NCBI GenBank assembly: GCA_030262795.1
Contig: JAJSZO010000116.1
Location: 1 to 7,764, forward strand
Reading direction: 5' to 3'
DNA: 7,764 bases
From: Deltaproteobacteria bacterium
GTDB taxonomy: Bacteria; Desulfobacterota; Desulfobacteria; Desulfobacterales; ETH-SRB1
Shown here piece by piece: positions 1-7,764 of this stretch. Both the position numbers and the translations under genes were made by a program. Position 1 is the first letter of the stretch, and each line of letters starts with the position of its first letter. A model generated the notes under the pieces. It saw only the letters and a program-made list of their open reading frames with translations, did not search any database and was not told the origin of the DNA.

Positions 1-77
1 CCCCAGGAATGGCAGCCGGGATAACAGAGCATGTCTGGACTTTCAGGGAACTGTTAACAGTAAAAATTTACTACTGA
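1..77 (+). pseudogene. 3' end of a DDE-type transposase gene (partial, cut by window edge)
   Basis: Reading from base 3, the frame gives PGMAAGITEHVWTFRELLTV followed by KIYY and a TGA at 75-77. The pattern (T)PxMAAGIxxHVWTxxELL closely resembles the C-terminal tail of a group of DDE transposases that I recall as IS1-like; I cannot fix the exact family from 24 residues. The gene enters from outside the window, so whether it is intact upstream is unknown. The last residues (KIYY) look unlike the usual tail, which suggests that the 3' end was cut by the rearrangement that placed IS200-type sequence directly downstream. No function is expected from this fragment. The assignment rests on motif memory, not on an alignment. 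Confidence 0.5.
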
Positions 78-103
78 TTTATAATCAAAGTAGTAGCGGG
101 AGA

Positions 104-337
104 GCACCAGTTATCAGCATAATCAAATCAATCACAGCACGAAAAATATTTGAAAGATTTCCCAATCTCAAAAAGAACGAGTTATGGGGCGGCAAATTTT
201 GGAGCGACGGCAAATATATTGGTACCGTCGGAGAAGCCACGTCAGAGAAAACAATCAAAAATTACATCAGAAATCAAAGCCCCGATAAGAAAAAAGCCGA
301 AACCCGGATGAAGCAACTCAAATTGTTTAATTTTTGA
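104..337 (+). pseudogene. tnpA: IS200/IS605-type transposase TnpA, C-terminal fragment
   Basis: A frame open from before base 104 to the TGA at 335-337 encodes about 77 residues. Readable blocks are IKSITARKIFERFPNL, ELWGGKFWSDGKYIGTVGE and TIKNYIRNQ. These match the C-terminal half of the single-domain Y1 (HUH) transposases of the IS200/IS605 family: the K-x(3)-ARKIF helix, the LWGGxFWSDGYxxxTVG strand-turn, and the last helix with the catalytic tyrosine in (K)NYIxNQ (Tyr codon 263-265). The N-terminal half with the His-u-His metal-binding motif is absent; full-length members have about 130-155 residues. No start codon with a ribosome binding site is seen and the sequence directly upstream belongs to another transposase, so this is a truncated remnant that cannot transpose by itself. 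Confidence 0.75.
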
Positions 338-363
338 CTGGATTCTCAAACTGGCACCAGATA

Positions 364-384
364 CCCCGTCCGCTTGCGGCGGGG
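364..384. repeat. GC-rich hairpin downstream of the IS200 remnant
   Basis: CCCCGTCCGC (364-373) can pair with GCGGCGGGG (376-384), with T369 bulged. The closing C-G pair probably opens, leaving a CTTG loop and eight G-C pairs. It stands out in AT-rich intergenic DNA and lies 27 bases after the tnpA stop. IS200/IS605 elements carry subterminal imperfect palindromes recognised by TnpA, and the right-end one lies close to the 3' end of tnpA, so this may be the surviving right-end hairpin. It could instead be an unrelated dispersed palindrome. No T-run follows it, so a Rho-independent terminator is less likely. Confidence 0.5.
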
Positions 385-417
385 AGCTTCATTGTAATCC
401 CATATTTTTATTCCCAC

Positions 418-446
418 TTGCCTTAAAACGCCTATTCAGGTATAGA
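418..446 (+). promoter_or_regulatory. Candidate sigma70-type promoter for the synthase gene
   Basis: TTGCCT (418-423, 4 of 6 to TTGACA) and TATAGA (441-446, 4 of 6 to TATAAT) are separated by exactly 17 bases. Transcription would start near 453, giving a leader of about 40 bases before the ATG at 495. This is the best-spaced pair found in the 157 bases between the transposase remnant and the gene. It is a pattern match in AT-rich DNA and is unproven. No operator-like dyad overlaps it. Confidence 0.35.
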
Positions 447-494
447 AACTCACTTCAAACCTAAATTGACCAACTGAAAAATAAAATAAATATA

Positions 495-7628
<7,134 letters not shown>

Positions 7629-7708
7629 TGTACTAAAAACCCGACCGAATTATTTAAATTAGCGCCCTTCGGTGCGAACTTTCAGGTTGTAATTATATTG
7701 TTTTTTTC

Positions 7709-7764
7709 GTAGGGGCGATCCTTGTGATCGCCCTGATTAGGGCGAATACAAGATTCGCCCCTAC
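7709..7764. repeat. REP-like inverted doublet (two GTAG-headed hairpins), at the window edge
   Basis: Two 25-nt arms (7709-7733 and 7740-7764) are inverted repeats (21 of 25 identical) around a 6-nt spacer TGATTA. Each arm is itself a hairpin: GGGCGATC (7713-7720), loop CTTGT, GATCGCCC (7726-7733); and GGGCGAAT (7740-7747), loop ACAAG, ATTCGCCC (7753-7760), both with perfect 8-bp stems. On its own strand each hairpin is preceded by GTAG at its foot, the tetranucleotide that marks bacterial REP sequences recognised by REP-associated tyrosine transposases. The head-to-head layout resembles a BIME. I recall similar GTAGGGGCGA palindromes as dispersed repeats in several bacterial phyla. It lies 80 bases after the synthase stop and could also stabilise the transcript 3' end, but no T-run follows. 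Confidence 0.75.

Noticed and set aside
104..337. REP-associated tyrosine transposase (RAYT) that would mobilise the 3' REP doublet
   Set aside because: The blocks match canonical IS200/IS605 TnpA (LWGGxFWSDG, YIxNQ) and not the RAYT pattern such as YIHLNPVRA. The fragment also lacks its HUH half, so it cannot act on the doublet.
7663..7676. Rho-independent terminator after the synthase gene
   Set aside because: The CGCCC-TTCG-GTGCG hairpin has only four or five pairs with a mismatch or bulge, and no T-run follows it. The T7 run at 7701-7707 comes before, not after, the strong hairpins of the REP doublet.

Overview
The window is dominated by one 7,134-nt gene on the + strand (495-7628). It encodes a 2,377-residue multidomain enzyme of the PfaC class, the polyunsaturated fatty acid (PUFA) or secondary-lipid synthases. 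The order readable from the protein is ketosynthase (KS), a second KS-fold chain-length-factor-like domain (CLF), acyltransferase (AT), a helical linker, then four hotdog units that form two FabA-like pseudodimeric dehydratases (DH1, DH2). In marine gammaproteobacterial pfa clusters the AT is a separate protein (PfaB) and PfaC is KS-CLF-DH-DH. The fused order seen here is the one known from myxobacterial Pfa3-type subunits, but without their C-terminal acylglycerolphosphate acyltransferase domain.

Layout: 1-77 holds the 3' end of a DDE-type transposase gene. About 104-337 holds the 3' half of an IS200/IS605-type TnpA gene. 338-494 is an intergenic region with a GC-rich hairpin and a plausible sigma70-type promoter. 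495-7628 is the synthase gene. 7629-7708 is a short 3' intergenic stretch in which I see no convincing terminator. 7709-7764 is a REP-like inverted doublet that runs exactly to the window edge. The other long open frames, on either strand inside 495-7628, look like shadows of the main gene.

How it would work: the enzyme has no acyl carrier protein, ketoreductase or enoyl reductase domain. It must therefore act with partners outside the window: a PfaA-like subunit carrying tandem ACPs and KR, a PfaD-like enoyl reductase, and a phosphopantetheinyl transferase. KS/CLF would condense and help set chain length, AT would load or transfer acyl groups, and the two DHs would dehydrate or isomerise to leave double bonds. 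The product cannot be read from the sequence.

The most notable non-standard features are two. First, an imperfect heptanucleotide tandem repeat, ending in five perfect TCAACCC units, encodes the KS-CLF linker; gain or loss of one unit would frameshift and truncate the enzyme just after the KS. Second, in the 3' GTAG-headed REP doublet all four differences between the arms are base-pair-preserving within each small hairpin.

Organism: the moderate-to-low GC content, the fused PfaC architecture, the transposase remnants and the abundant short repeats suggest a bacterium such as a Desulfobacterota member. That is an inference of low certainty; nothing in the window fixes the taxon.
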